A stretch of 64,000 bases of DNA. Source: Herbiconiux daphne. Lineage in GTDB: Bacteria; Actinomycetota; Actinomycetes; Actinomycetales; Microbacteriaceae. Below, piece after piece: positions 24,099-32,450 of the stretch; the stretch's first letter is position 1, and the number at the start of each line of letters is the position of its first letter. The notes beneath the pieces were generated by a model, which was not told the DNA's origin, did not search any database, and saw nothing but the letters and a program-made list of their open reading frames with translations. Made by a program: the position numbers and the translations under genes. The stretch is from the NCBI RefSeq assembly GCF_024979295.1, contig NZ_JANLCJ010000003.1:62001-126000 (forward strand), in the 5' to 3' direction.

Positions 24099-26144
24099 TC
24101 ATTCGGCCTGCAAGGCGCGGCGGTCGGCCTCGAGTTGCACGAGCTGCCGCTGGATGTCGCGGTAGACCTCGGGTTGGGCGACCGCGTCGGTGCGCTGCAA
24201 CGTGCCCTTCAGCTCCTCTTTGCGACGGCCGAGGTGACGCTGGATGAGCGAGCTCGTGATGCGCCGCAGGTAGAGTTCCGGCTGCCGTTCGGGGCGCTCG
24301 GGAATGGGCGCGACGGCGAGCTGCTCCACGAGCGAGCGGTATTCCTCGGGCACGTCGGCCTGCACCACGGCCACCCAGTCGGGGCGGTCGAACGCATCGA
24401 TGTTGCGGCCGATCGAGTCGCGGATGGCCGCCAGCGCGCCGTTGTTGAACCCGCAGACGCTCGCCTGGCCGAGCAGCTCGCGCCCCACGATCACGGGTGA
24501 CTGCAGCAGGGCCATCAACGCGTCGCGCTCGGTGCGCACCGCCGTGGTCGACGGCAGGTCGGTGATCGACACGCTCGGCCGCACGACGGGCTGGTCGAAT
24601 CCCGGGGCCGGCTCGGCCAGCGAGGTGATCGACTGGGCACCGGGAGTCACGACCACCACGCCCTGCGCTCCCCCGGCGTCGCCCCGGCCGTGCGAAACCG
24701 CCGCGGGCGTGCCCGAGGAGGCCCCGTGCCGGGCGTCGCCGGACCGGGCATCGGGCCGTGCTTCCAGCGCCCGACCGCCGTCGCGACCGGAGGCTGCGCC
24801 CGACGCCGACGTCGACGCCGACGAGCGCGAACCGGCGCTGTCGACGGCTCGCCGCACGTCGTCGAGTTCCATCGCGAGCATCTTGGCGAGCTGACGGGTG
24901 TAGGCCGGTCGCAGAGCAGGGTCGCGGATGTCGGCGACGATCGGAGCGGCGTCGCGCAGCGCGGCGACGCGCCCCTCGACCGTCTCGAGGTCGTAGGCCG
25001 AGAGCTTCTGCTTGATCACGAACTCGAACATCGGCTTCTTGCCCTTGACGAGCCGGCGCACGGCGTCGTCGCCCTGCGCCAGGCGCAGGTCGCACGGGTC
25101 GAGACCGTCGGGCGCGACCGCGACGTAGGTCTGGGCGGCGAACCGCTGCTCTTCGCTGAACGCGCGCAGGGCGGCCTTCTGGCCCGCGGCATCCGGGTCG
25201 AAGGTGAAGATGACTTCGCCGAGGCCCGCGCTGTCGTCAGAGAGCACGCGCCGCATGATCTTGATGTGGTCGACGCCGAACGAGGTGCCGCAGGTGGCGA
25301 CCGCCGTGGTGACACCGGCCAAGTGGCACGCCATCACGTCGGTGTAGCCCTCGACCACCACCACCTGGCGGCTGCGGGCGATGTCGCGTTTGGCCAGATC
25401 GAGGCCGTAGAGCACCTGCGCCTTGTGGTAGATCGGTGTCTCGGGCGTGTTGAGGTATTTCGGGCCCTTGTCGTCGTCGAACAGCCGGCGGGCGCCGAAC
25501 CCGACCGTCTGACCCGTCTGGTCGCGGATGGGCCAGATCAAGCGCCCCCGGAACCGGTCGTAGGTGCCCCGGTCGCCGGCGCTCAGCAGGCCCGCGGCGG
25601 TGAGCTCGGCCTCGGTGAAGCCGCGGCCGCGCAGGTGCTTGCCCAGGTTGTCCCACCCCTGCGGGGCGTAGCCCACGCCGAAATGGGCGGCGACGGATGC
25701 GTCGAACCCGCGCTCACCGAGGAACGCCCGCCCGGCATCGGCGCCCGGCGCGGTGAGCTGCTCGGCGAAGTACTCGCGGGCGGCCTCGTTCGCCGCGAGC
25801 AGCCTGGCACGGTTGCCCTGGTCGGCCGCGGGGCCGCCGTCTTCGTAGTGCAGCTGGTAGCCGATCTTGGCCGCGAGGCGCTCGACCGCCTCGGAGAAGG
25901 TGACGTGGTCCATCTTCTGCAGGAAGGTGAAGACGTCGCCGCCCTCGCCGCAGCCGAAGCAGTGGTAGTAGCCCACCTGGGGGCGCACGTGGAAGCTCGG
26001 GGAGCGTTCGTCGTGGAACGGACAGAGCCCCTTCATCGAGCCCACTCCGGCGCTCTTCAGGGTCACGAAATCGCCCACGACATCGGCGATATTGATCCGG
26101 GACCGGACTTCATCGATGTCTCCTCGACGTATCAGCCCTGCCAT
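24099..26144 (-). CDS. dnaG: DNA primase
   Basis: Makes RNA primers at the replication fork. The 681-aa protein has the CHC2 zinc finger (Cys41, His44, Cys62, Cys65), the primase core with GYAPQGWDNLGKHLRGRGF, and the TOPRIM region (VVVVEGYTDVMACHLAGV and FDPDAAGQKAAL). A helicase-binding C-terminal domain follows a low-complexity linker rich in Ser, Ala and Asp. The ATG at 26144 lies 4 bp after the dgt stop. AGAGAG precedes it and may act as ribosome-binding site. The dgt-dnaG order is conserved in actinobacteria. Confidence 0.96.
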   Translation of the reverse strand: MAGLIRRGDIDEVRSRINIADVVGDFVTLKSAGVGSMKGLCPFHDERSPSFHVRPQVGYYHCFGCGEGGDVFTFLQKMDHVTFSEAVERLAAKIGYQLHYEDGGPAADQGNRARLLAANEAAREYFAEQLTAPGADAGRAFLGERGFDASVAAHFGVGYAPQGWDNLGKHLRGRGFTEAELTAAGLLSAGDRGTYDRFRGRLIWPIRDQTGQTVGFGARRLFDDDKGPKYLNTPETPIYHKAQVLYGLDLAKRDIARSRQVVVVEGYTDVMACHLAGVTTAVATCGTSFGVDHIKIMRRVLSDDSAGLGEVIFTFDPDAAGQKAALRAFSEEQRFAAQTYVAVAPDGLDPCDLRLAQGDDAVRRLVKGKKPMFEFVIKQKLSAYDLETVEGRVAALRDAAPIVADIRDPALRPAYTRQLAKMLAMELDDVRRAVDSAGSRSSASTSASGAASGRDGGRALEARPDARSGDARHGASSGTPAAVSHGRGDAGGAQGVVVVTPGAQSITSLAEPAPGFDQPVVRPSVSITDLPSTTAVRTERDALMALLQSPVIVGRELLGQASVCGFNNGALAAIRDSIGRNIDAFDRPDWVAVVQADVPEEYRSLVEQLAVAPIPERPERQPELYLRRITSSLIQRHLGRRKEELKGTLQRTDAVAQPEVYRDIQRQLVQLEADRRALQAE

Positions 26145-26148
26145 CTCT

Positions 26149-27471
26149 CTAGGATACGTTCCGGGCACCGACAGTGGCGGCGCCGGCGCTCGTCGCACCG
26201 CACAGTCGCGCGTGCCACGCCTCGGCGCTCTGGTCGGTGAGGCTCGCCACCTGGTCGACCACGATGCGCTTGCGCTCGGCGTCGTCGTCGGCCCGCTGCC
26301 AGTCGTCGCGGAACGCGGTCTCGAGCGCACGGCCCTCCGATCGCCAGAGCGTGTCGGCGAGTTCGAGCAGCAGGTTGCGCTGATCGACGTAGATCGGCTG
26401 GCGGGCGTCGTTGCTCATCACGAACACCGAGACGATGCCCTTGAGCGTCGCGATCTCGGCCTCCACCCACCGCGGAACCACCACGTTCGCCCCGTAGCGC
26501 GTGATGCTGGGCGCGGGATAGTGCTCGCGGGTGGCCCGCGTCGCGGCACCCGCGAAGCGGCCGATGAGCTGACTCGTGAGGTTCTTGAGTCTCGCGTGCG
26601 CCTGGCGCGAATTCGTCCATTCCGAGAGCCACACCTTGAGCGAGTCGAGCCGGTCGAACGCCTCGGTCAGCTCGTCGAGTGTGAAGCCCCCGCCGGTGCG
26701 GGTATGGATGCTGCGGATCAGCGCCGTGTGATCGGCCTTGACGCCCAGCACGGCGACGTCGATGTAGCCGTTCAGCACGGCGTCTTCGAAGTCGTGCACG
26801 GAGTAGGCGATGTCGTCGGAGAGATCCATCACCTGGGCCTCGACGCAGAGCGTGCGGTCGGGGGCACCCTCGCGGAACCACTCGAACACCGGCAGGTCGT
26901 CGTCGTAGACGCCGTATTTCAGCCGGCCACTGGCATCCTCGACCGGATCGGCGTGCGCCCACGGGTATTTGCAGCTCGCGTCGAGGCTCGCCCGGGTGAG
27001 GTTGAGCCCGTAGGTCTCGCCCTGCTCGCCGATGACCTTCGGCTCGAGGCGGGTCAGGATGCGCAGGCTCTGCGCGTTGCCCTCGAACCCGCCGATGTCG
27101 GCCGCCCAGTCGTTGAGCGCCCGTTCGCCGTTGTGACCGAACGGCGGGTGGCCGAGGTCGTGAGCGAGGCATGCGGTGTCGACCACGTCGGGGTCGAGGT
27201 CGAGGCTGTCGGCCAGTTCACGGCCCACTTGGGCCACCTCGAGCGAGTGGGTGAGCCGGTTGCGTGCGAAGTCGGCCACGACCGTGGGGCTCAGCACCTG
27301 GGTCTTGGCGGCGAGCCGGCGCAGCGACGACGAGTGCAGCACCCGGGCGCGGTCTCGCGCGAAGTCGCTGCGGCGGGTGTAGTGCTCCTCGGGCAGCAGT
27401 CTCTCGGCGTCGCGGTCGGAGTAGCCCTTGGTCGGCGTGAAGGTCGACAGGTCGAGTGCGTCAGCCGCCAC
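26149..27471 (-). CDS. dgt: Deoxyguanosinetriphosphate triphosphohydrolase-like protein
   Basis: A 440-aa HD-domain enzyme that cleaves dNTPs to nucleoside and triphosphate. HD residues appear in CLAHDLGHPPFGHNGE; the upstream His is in RLTHSLEVAQVGRELA and the late Asp in DLSDDIAYSVHDFED. The GTG start overlaps the dusB stop by 11 bp and has GGAGC upstream. Its place between dusB and dnaG is typical and links dNTP control with replication. Confidence 0.94.
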   Translation of the reverse strand: MAADALDLSTFTPTKGYSDRDAERLLPEEHYTRRSDFARDRARVLHSSSLRRLAAKTQVLSPTVVADFARNRLTHSLEVAQVGRELADSLDLDPDVVDTACLAHDLGHPPFGHNGERALNDWAADIGGFEGNAQSLRILTRLEPKVIGEQGETYGLNLTRASLDASCKYPWAHADPVEDASGRLKYGVYDDDLPVFEWFREGAPDRTLCVEAQVMDLSDDIAYSVHDFEDAVLNGYIDVAVLGVKADHTALIRSIHTRTGGGFTLDELTEAFDRLDSLKVWLSEWTNSRQAHARLKNLTSQLIGRFAGAATRATREHYPAPSITRYGANVVVPRWVEAEIATLKGIVSVFVMSNDARQPIYVDQRNLLLELADTLWRSEGRALETAFRDDWQRADDDAERKRIVVDQVASLTDQSAEAWHARLCGATSAGAATVGARNVS

Positions 27472-28648
27472 TGTGATGCAGCTCCGCTTCGGCGATGTCG
27501 GCCCGCACCGAGGCGTCGGCGAGCGACCGTGACTCGAGCCACCGGTCGGGCAGCGAGGGGTTCTTGGGGCTGCCCGCGCGACCCCGGGGGCCCTCGGCGT
27601 CGGCGCCGGGGTAGGGAGCCGACCAGTCGAGTGTGGCCAGGATCTCGTCCATCGCCTCGAGCGTCTTCACCGTGCTGAGGCCGGCGCGCACCTCGTGCCC
27701 CACCGGGTAGCCCTTGAGATACCACGCCACGTGCTTGCGGATGTCGCGGCACGCGCGGTCTTCGTCGCCGAAGAACTCGGCCAGCAGCTCGGTGTGCCGG
27801 CGCAGCGTGCGCGCCACGTCGCCGAGCGACGGTGCCGCGCGCAGCCCGACGGCTTCGTCGGCGGTCAGCTCGCCGGAGCGCACCCGGAACGCGGCCGCCA
27901 GGTCGCCGAACAGCCACGGTCGGCCGAGGCAGCCGCGGCCGACGACGACACCGTCGCACCCCGTCTCGTCGACCATGCGCAGCGCGTCTTCACCCGACCA
28001 GATGTCGCCGTTGCCGAGCACCGGAATGCTCGTGATGGTCTCTTTGAGGGTGGCGATGGCCGACCAGTCGGCGTGGCCGCTGTAGAAGTCGGCCGCCGTG
28101 CGGGCGTGCAGCGCGATGGCCTTGACCCCCGCGCCTTCGGCGGCACGGGCGGCCTCGAGGTAGGTGAGGTGGTCGGTGTCGATTCCCTTGCGCATCTTCA
28201 CGGTCACCGGGATGTCGCCGGCCGCGTCGACCACCGACTCCACGATCTCGCGGAACAGATCGAGCTTCCAGGGCAGCGCGGCACCGCCGCCCTTGCGCGT
28301 GACCTTCGGCACGGGGCATCCGAAGTTCATGTCGATGTGATCGGTGTGGTCTTCGTCGACCAGGATGCGCGCAGCGGTCGCCATGGTCGCCGGATCGACG
28401 CCGTAGAGCTGGATCGACCGCGGCGTCTCGCTCGGGTGATGGGTGATCAGCCGCATGGTCTCGGGGGTGCGCTCGACGAGAGCACGGCTCGTGATCATCT
28501 CGCTCACGTAGAGGCCGGCACCGAACTCGCGGCACAGGCGCCGGAACGCGGTGTTGGTGATTCCCGCCATCGGCGCGAGCACGACGGGCACGTCGAGCGC
28601 GATCGGCCCGATCGAGAGCTTGGGAGCGGTGAGGGTTGAAGTGGACAT
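27461..28648 (-). CDS. dusB: tRNA-dihydrouridine synthase
   Basis: Flavoenzyme reducing specific uridines in tRNA D-loops with NADPH. The 395-aa protein shows VVLAPMAGITNTAFRRLCRE, the catalytic Cys111 in DMNFGCPVPKVTRKGGGAAL and the FMN phosphate-binding GNGDIWSGEDAL and VGRGCLGRPWLF. The ATG at 28648 is preferred over a TTG three codons upstream, which would sit only two bases from the GGGAG site. First gene of the dus-dgt-dnaG operon and divergent from the YbaK-like gene. The C-terminal ~50 residues are an extension beyond the usual fold. Confidence 0.93.
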   Translation of the reverse strand: MSTSTLTAPKLSIGPIALDVPVVLAPMAGITNTAFRRLCREFGAGLYVSEMITSRALVERTPETMRLITHHPSETPRSIQLYGVDPATMATAARILVDEDHTDHIDMNFGCPVPKVTRKGGGAALPWKLDLFREIVESVVDAAGDIPVTVKMRKGIDTDHLTYLEAARAAEGAGVKAIALHARTAADFYSGHADWSAIATLKETITSIPVLGNGDIWSGEDALRMVDETGCDGVVVGRGCLGRPWLFGDLAAAFRVRSGELTADEAVGLRAAPSLGDVARTLRRHTELLAEFFGDEDRACRDIRKHVAWYLKGYPVGHEVRAGLSTVKTLEAMDEILATLDWSAPYPGADAEGPRGRAGSPKNPSLPDRWLESRSLADASVRADIAEAELHHSGG

Positions 28649-28690
28649 CGTGGTCAATTCTCCCAGACCCGGGCGCCGGAGCCGTCATTC

Positions 28691-29218
28691 ATGGGAATCC
28701 TGTGCACAGACATCCGGTTGACTGTGATTGTGAGTGAGAAGACAGGCACCGACCGCGTGCAGCACGACGCCGACCAGCGCGGCATCCCCGTCGAGATCAT
28801 CGAGCGCCCGCCGGCGGGCAGCCTCGAAGCCGCCGCGGCCGGACTCGGCCTCGAACCGGCCGACATCATGAAGAGCCTCGTGGTGAAGCGGCACGACGGC
28901 GACTTCTTGTTCGCCCTGATTCCCGGCGACCGCCAGATCAGCTGGCCGAAACTGCGCGCCCTGGTGGGCGTGAACAAGCTCTCGATGCCGCACAAAGACG
29001 TGGCCCTCGATGCGACCGGCTATGAGCGCGGCACCATCACGCCGCTCGGGTCGACCACGGCCTGGCCGGTCTACCTCGACGAGTCGTTCGCCGGCCGCCG
29101 CGTCGCCATGGGCGCGGGGGCTCCGGGGTTCAGTGCCCTCGTCGACGCCGACGCGCTCGCGCTCGGGCTCGGCGCCACGGTCGCCGACATCAGCGACCCG
29201 CTTCCGCCGCGGCCCTAG
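28691..29218 (+). CDS. YbaK/EbsC family aminoacyl-tRNA deacylase
   Basis: A 175-aa protein of the YbaK/ProX editing family, which hydrolyses mischarged aminoacyl-tRNAs (typically Cys- or Ala-tRNAPro). The conserved Lys lies in ADIMKSLVVKRHDGDF, with GDRQISWPKLRALVG and a final GSTTAWPVYLDES. The start is uncertain: the ATG at 28691 has no ribosome-binding site. GTG codons at 28724 and 28730 would give lengths nearer the family's ~160 aa. It is alone on this strand, convergent with the small Cys ORF. Confidence 0.87.
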   Translation: MGILCTDIRLTVIVSEKTGTDRVQHDADQRGIPVEIIERPPAGSLEAAAAGLGLEPADIMKSLVVKRHDGDFLFALIPGDRQISWPKLRALVGVNKLSMPHKDVALDATGYERGTITPLGSTTAWPVYLDESFAGRRVAMGAGAPGFSALVDADALALGLGATVADISDPLPPRP

Positions 29219-29249
29219 CACGGGCGCCGGGCCGCCGAGCGCCGCACGG

Positions 29250-29387
29250 TCACAGAGCGCAGGAATCGCCTTCGCAGACCGCTCCGGCGTCGCCGAGCGG
29301 CGCCAGCACCGTGAGCGGCGTCAGCCCGTTGAGCGGAGCACGCGGCGGCACCTCGGCCGTCTGGCTCCCGCCGTCGGCCGCGCTCAT
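29250..29387 (-). CDS. 45-aa cysteine-containing small protein coupled to DsbA-like gene
   Basis: A short open frame starting MSAADGGSQ and ending VCEGDSCAL, with two cysteines (38 and 43) in a C-x4-C arrangement next to the C-terminus. Its ATG overlaps the stop of the DsbA-family gene as ATGA, the coupling used by many true gene pairs in this window. I do not recognise a named family with certainty. Position and the terminal cysteine pair suggest a substrate, partner or metal-binding accessory of the thiol oxidoreductase. It has no signal peptide. A competing longer frame over the same bases has no such coupling. Confidence 0.65.
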   Translation of the reverse strand: MSAADGGSQTAEVPPRAPLNGLTPLTVLAPLGDAGAVCEGDSCAL

Positions 29388-30052
29388 TGCCCGACCTCCA
29401 CGCGCTCGTCGGCGACCTGGCGAAGCACCTGGGCGAACGTCGACGCGTCTTGCGCACCAGAGACACCGTATTTTCCGTCGATGACGAAGAACGGCACGCC
29501 CTGGATGCCGTATTGGATCGCCAGGTTCTGGTCGGCCCGCACGTCGGCGAGGTATTCGTTCGCGCGGAGCGACCGCACCACGTCGTCGCGGTCGAAGCCG
29601 AGCTCCACCGCCAGATCGGCGAGGCCGTCGATGGTTCCCACCTGCCGGCCCTCGACGAAGTAGGCCTTCAGCAGGCGCTCCTTCGCCTCGAGCTGAAGGC
29701 CGCGGGCCTTGGCGTAGTGGATGAGCTGGTGCGCCAGCACGGTGTTCGCGTGCTTGAGGTTGGGGTAGTCGTAGTCGAGGCCCACCGACGCGGCGATGCC
29801 GGTGACTCGCTCGAGCATCGGCCCGATCTGCTCGGGCGGAAAGCCCTTCATGGCCAGGAACTCCTCATGGCTGCCCGCGAAGTCGACGGGAGTGTCGGGC
29901 GAGAGTTCGAAGCTGTGGTACTCGATCTGCACCGGCACGGCGTCGTCGTCGACCCCGTATTCGGCGATGCCGTTCTCGAGCTTGCGCTTGCCGATGTAGC
30001 ACCAGGGGCAGGCGATGTCCGACCAGATGTCGATCTTGATGGCGTCACTCAT
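29384..30052 (-). CDS. DsbA family oxidoreductase (FrnE-like)
   Basis: A 222-aa thioredoxin-fold protein with an inserted helical domain. The active site is CPWC (Cys15 and Cys18) in DIWSDIACPWCYIGKRKLE; the cis-Pro loop is in GVPFFVIDGKYGVSGAQ. There is no signal peptide, so like FrnE it is cytoplasmic and may be a disulfide isomerase or a 2-hydroxychromene-type isomerase relative. It lies 57 bp after uppS and overlaps the 45-aa cysteine ORF by 4 bp. Confidence 0.93.
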   Translation of the reverse strand: MSDAIKIDIWSDIACPWCYIGKRKLENGIAEYGVDDDAVPVQIEYHSFELSPDTPVDFAGSHEEFLAMKGFPPEQIGPMLERVTGIAASVGLDYDYPNLKHANTVLAHQLIHYAKARGLQLEAKERLLKAYFVEGRQVGTIDGLADLAVELGFDRDDVVRSLRANEYLADVRADQNLAIQYGIQGVPFFVIDGKYGVSGAQDASTFAQVLRQVADERVEVGQ

Positions 30053-30109
30053 GCAAAGGTGAACCGCGCCGGCTCAGAAGTCATTCCGCATCGGTCATCC
30101 TGCACGAAG

Positions 30110-30925
30110 TCAGTCCTCATCCGCCGCCGTCGGGGTGTCGACCGCTCCCCCGAACCGGCGGTTGCGGCCCGCGTAGTGCTCGATCGCCTGCCACAGGTCG
30201 ACCCGGGTGAAGTCGGGCCAGAGCCGGTCGAGGAACACCATCTCGGCGTACGCCGACTGCCAGGGCAGGAAGTTGCTCGTGCGCTGCTCGCCCGACGACC
30301 GCACGAACAGGTCGACATCGGGCAGGTCGGGAACGTAGAGGTGCTTCTGAATGAGTCTCTCCGACACGGCTGACGGCCGGATGCGCCCGGCGGCCACGTC
30401 GTCGGCGATGGCCCGCACGGCATCCGTGATCTCGTTACGGCCGCCGTAGTTGACGCACATCGTCAGCGTGAGGGTCGAGTTGTGCGCCGTGAGCTGCTCG
30501 GCGAACTGCAGTTCTTTGATCACGCTCGCCCAGAGACGCGGCTTGCGGCCGGCCCAGCGGATGCGCACCCCCCACTCGTTGAGCTGGTCACGCCGACGGT
30601 GCAGCACCTCGCGGTTGAATCCCATCAGAAAGCGCACCTCGTCGGGCGAGCGCTTCCAGTTCTCGGTCGAGAAGGCGTAGACGCTCACGTGCTCCACGCC
30701 GATCTGAATCGCCCCAGCCACCACGTCGAGCAGGGCCGCCTCCCCGGCGCGGTGGCCCTCGATGCGGGTGAGGCCGCGCTGGTTCGCCCAGCGGCCGTTG
30801 CCGTCCATCACGATCGCGACGTGCTTCGGCACCGACCCCTTGGGCAGCGACGGCGGCTGCAGCCCCGTCCAGTCGAGGGGCCGGAACGGCTCCGCCTTGT
30901 CGGACGTCTTTCGAACGGGACTCAC
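30110..30925 (-). CDS. uppS: Isoprenyl (undecaprenyl/decaprenyl) diphosphate synthase
   Basis: Cis-prenyltransferase making the polyprenyl carrier for peptidoglycan and other envelope glycans. The 271-aa protein has [16 protein letters not shown] with the catalytic Asp41, the [17 protein letters not shown] loop, and [20 protein letters not shown] for diphosphate binding. The GTG at 30925 overlaps the recO stop (GTGA) with GAAGG upstream; longer frames extend into recO. The recO-uppS pair is conserved in actinobacteria. Product chain length cannot be judged by eye. Confidence 0.95.
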   Translation of the reverse strand: MSPVRKTSDKAEPFRPLDWTGLQPPSLPKGSVPKHVAIVMDGNGRWANQRGLTRIEGHRAGEAALLDVVAGAIQIGVEHVSVYAFSTENWKRSPDEVRFLMGFNREVLHRRRDQLNEWGVRIRWAGRKPRLWASVIKELQFAEQLTAHNSTLTLTMCVNYGGRNEITDAVRAIADDVAAGRIRPSAVSERLIQKHLYVPDLPDVDLFVRSSGEQRTSNFLPWQSAYAEMVFLDRLWPDFTRVDLWQAIEHYAGRNRRFGGAVDTPTAADED

Positions 30926-31671
30926 TGCGGCTGAACCTTCTTCGTCTGCGACCGTTCGACGTGCTCGAGCGATCGGAGCCCGCGTTCCAGGTGCCATTGG
31001 GTGTACGCCGCAACGATACCGCTCGCGCGGGAGCGGGTCGCCGGCTCCGACGAGTCGGCCGACGACCAGTCGCCGGTGAGCAGGGCCGCGAGCAGCTCGA
31101 GGGTGCTGACATCCAGTCGCGGCGTGCCCGGGGGCGCGACCTTGTCGCTCACCACCCCGCCCAGCTGCACCACGAAGGCCGAGTGCGGGCCCGCCTCGCC
31201 CGTGACGGCGCAGTCGTGGAAGCTCGGCGCCCAGCCCGCCATCGAGAGCGCCCGCAGCAGGTAGGAGTCGAGGGTCATCGCGGCCCCGTGCTCGCCGCGT
31301 GAGAGCGATCGCAACGCTCCGACGAGCAGCAGGTACTGCTGCAGCGACGGCTCTTCTTCGGTGAGCTTGTCGGCGGTCTCCACCATCGCGCTCGCCGCGG
31401 TGTAGCTGGCGTAGTCGGCCGTGATCTCGGCGCCGTAGGAGCCGATCGTCACCGCCTGGGTGATGGTGTCGAGGCTCCGGCCCTCATAGAACTGCACGTC
31501 GGCCACCATGAAGGGCTCGAGCCGGGCGCCGAACTTCGAGGCCGTTCGCCGAACGCCGCGGGCGACCGCGCGCACCTTGCCGTGCTGACGGGTCAGCAAC
31601 GTGACGATGCGGTCGGCCTCACCCAGTTTGTGGGTGCGCAGCACGACGGCTTCATCTCGGTAAACGGGCAC
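30922..31671 (-). CDS. recO: DNA repair protein RecO
   Basis: Mediates RecA loading and strand annealing in RecFOR repair. The ~249-aa protein begins [20 protein letters not shown], followed by [20 protein letters not shown], both classic for the N-terminal OB fold; the rest is helical. I prefer the GTG at 31671, about 10 bases after GAGGG; a TTG two codons upstream is the alternative. Translation is coupled to uppS. Confidence 0.94.
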   Translation of the reverse strand: MPVYRDEAVVLRTHKLGEADRIVTLLTRQHGKVRAVARGVRRTASKFGARLEPFMVADVQFYEGRSLDTITQAVTIGSYGAEITADYASYTAASAMVETADKLTEEEPSLQQYLLLVGALRSLSRGEHGAAMTLDSYLLRALSMAGWAPSFHDCAVTGEAGPHSAFVVQLGGVVSDKVAPPGTPRLDVSTLELLAALLTGDWSSADSSEPATRSRASGIVAAYTQWHLERGLRSLEHVERSQTKKVQPQ

Positions 31672-31717
31672 AGTCAAGTATCCCTCGCCCCGCCGACAGG
31701 CGGCCGAGCGACCCGGG

Positions 31718-32392
31718 CTAGAACGCCTCGAACGCCCGGCCGAGCTGAAGGGCGCCGAGGATGATGAACAGCACCGCCATGATGAGGTTGTTGTGCTGGA
31801 TGAGCGCGGCCTTGGCCGAGGCGAGACCGCTCGCGATGTGCTGCGAGTGCGAGCCTCCGACGACGGTCAGCACGATGAGTCCGAGGCACGAGACCGCCAC
31901 GAAGACGGCCGAGCACACGAACACGAGCGACCACGGCAGGTCGGCCGAGCCGATCGACGAACCGGCCGCGATGGCGATCGGGATGTTCTTCACGTTCGCC
32001 ACCCCGAGCAGCACGCCGAGGCCGGCCGACTTCACCACCCCGAACGAGTCCATGGCGGCGAGCCACTTCGGCTCCACCGGGGTGGCACCCTTCTTCGGCC
32101 GCTTCTGCCAGCTGCGCAGCGCCAGATAGAAGAACAGGGCGGCGAACGCGAAGCCGATCACGATGTGGAACACCGTGGCGAAGAACGAGTCGTTCTCGGT
32201 GGTGCCCTTCGACCCCGAGGCGAGTGCCAGCGTCAGCGCGAAGAACGCGACCGCGAAGGCGATGGTGAACACCACGGCGTTGCCGCGCCCGCGCGGCCCG
32301 AGCAGCAGGGTGATCACGGCCACCAGCGGCATCGGCGAGATGATCACCGCGAAGGCGAGGGGAATGACCTCCCCCAAGGCATGCCAGAACAT
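31718..32392 (-). CDS. GAP family membrane protein
   Basis: A 224-aa protein with six hydrophobic helices of the GAP (Sap, sulfolipid-1-addressing protein) type, related to LysE-like exporters. Marks: [20 protein letters not shown] at the N-terminus and [20 protein letters not shown] in the middle. In mycobacteria relatives aid transport of glycolipids, but the substrate here is unknown. It ends 40 bp upstream of recO on the same strand. Confidence 0.82.
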   Translation of the reverse strand: MFWHALGEVIPLAFAVIISPMPLVAVITLLLGPRGRGNAVVFTIAFAVAFFALTLALASGSKGTTENDSFFATVFHIVIGFAFAALFFYLALRSWQKRPKKGATPVEPKWLAAMDSFGVVKSAGLGVLLGVANVKNIPIAIAAGSSIGSADLPWSLVFVCSAVFVAVSCLGLIVLTVVGGSHSQHIASGLASAKAALIQHNNLIMAVLFIILGALQLGRAFEAF

Positions 32393-32437
32393 GGCCTCAG
32401 CGTAGCGGTCGGCAACACGCGCGACACATTCGGCGTA

Positions 32438-32443
32438 TACCCT
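32438..32443 (+). promoter_or_regulatory. Candidate -10 element (TACCCT) of the FtsX/ABC operon
   Basis: TACCCT lies seven bases before the GTG of the first FtsX-like gene, without a Shine-Dalgarno sequence, fitting a leaderless transcript that would carry the four-gene operon. Confidence 0.4.
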
Positions 32444-32450
32444 CTTTCGA

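Noticed and set aside
29215-29466. 83-codon minus-strand frame over the DsbA 3' end
   Set aside because: It is Arg/Ala-rich without coupling or motif; the 45-codon frame with the ATGA overlap is better supported.
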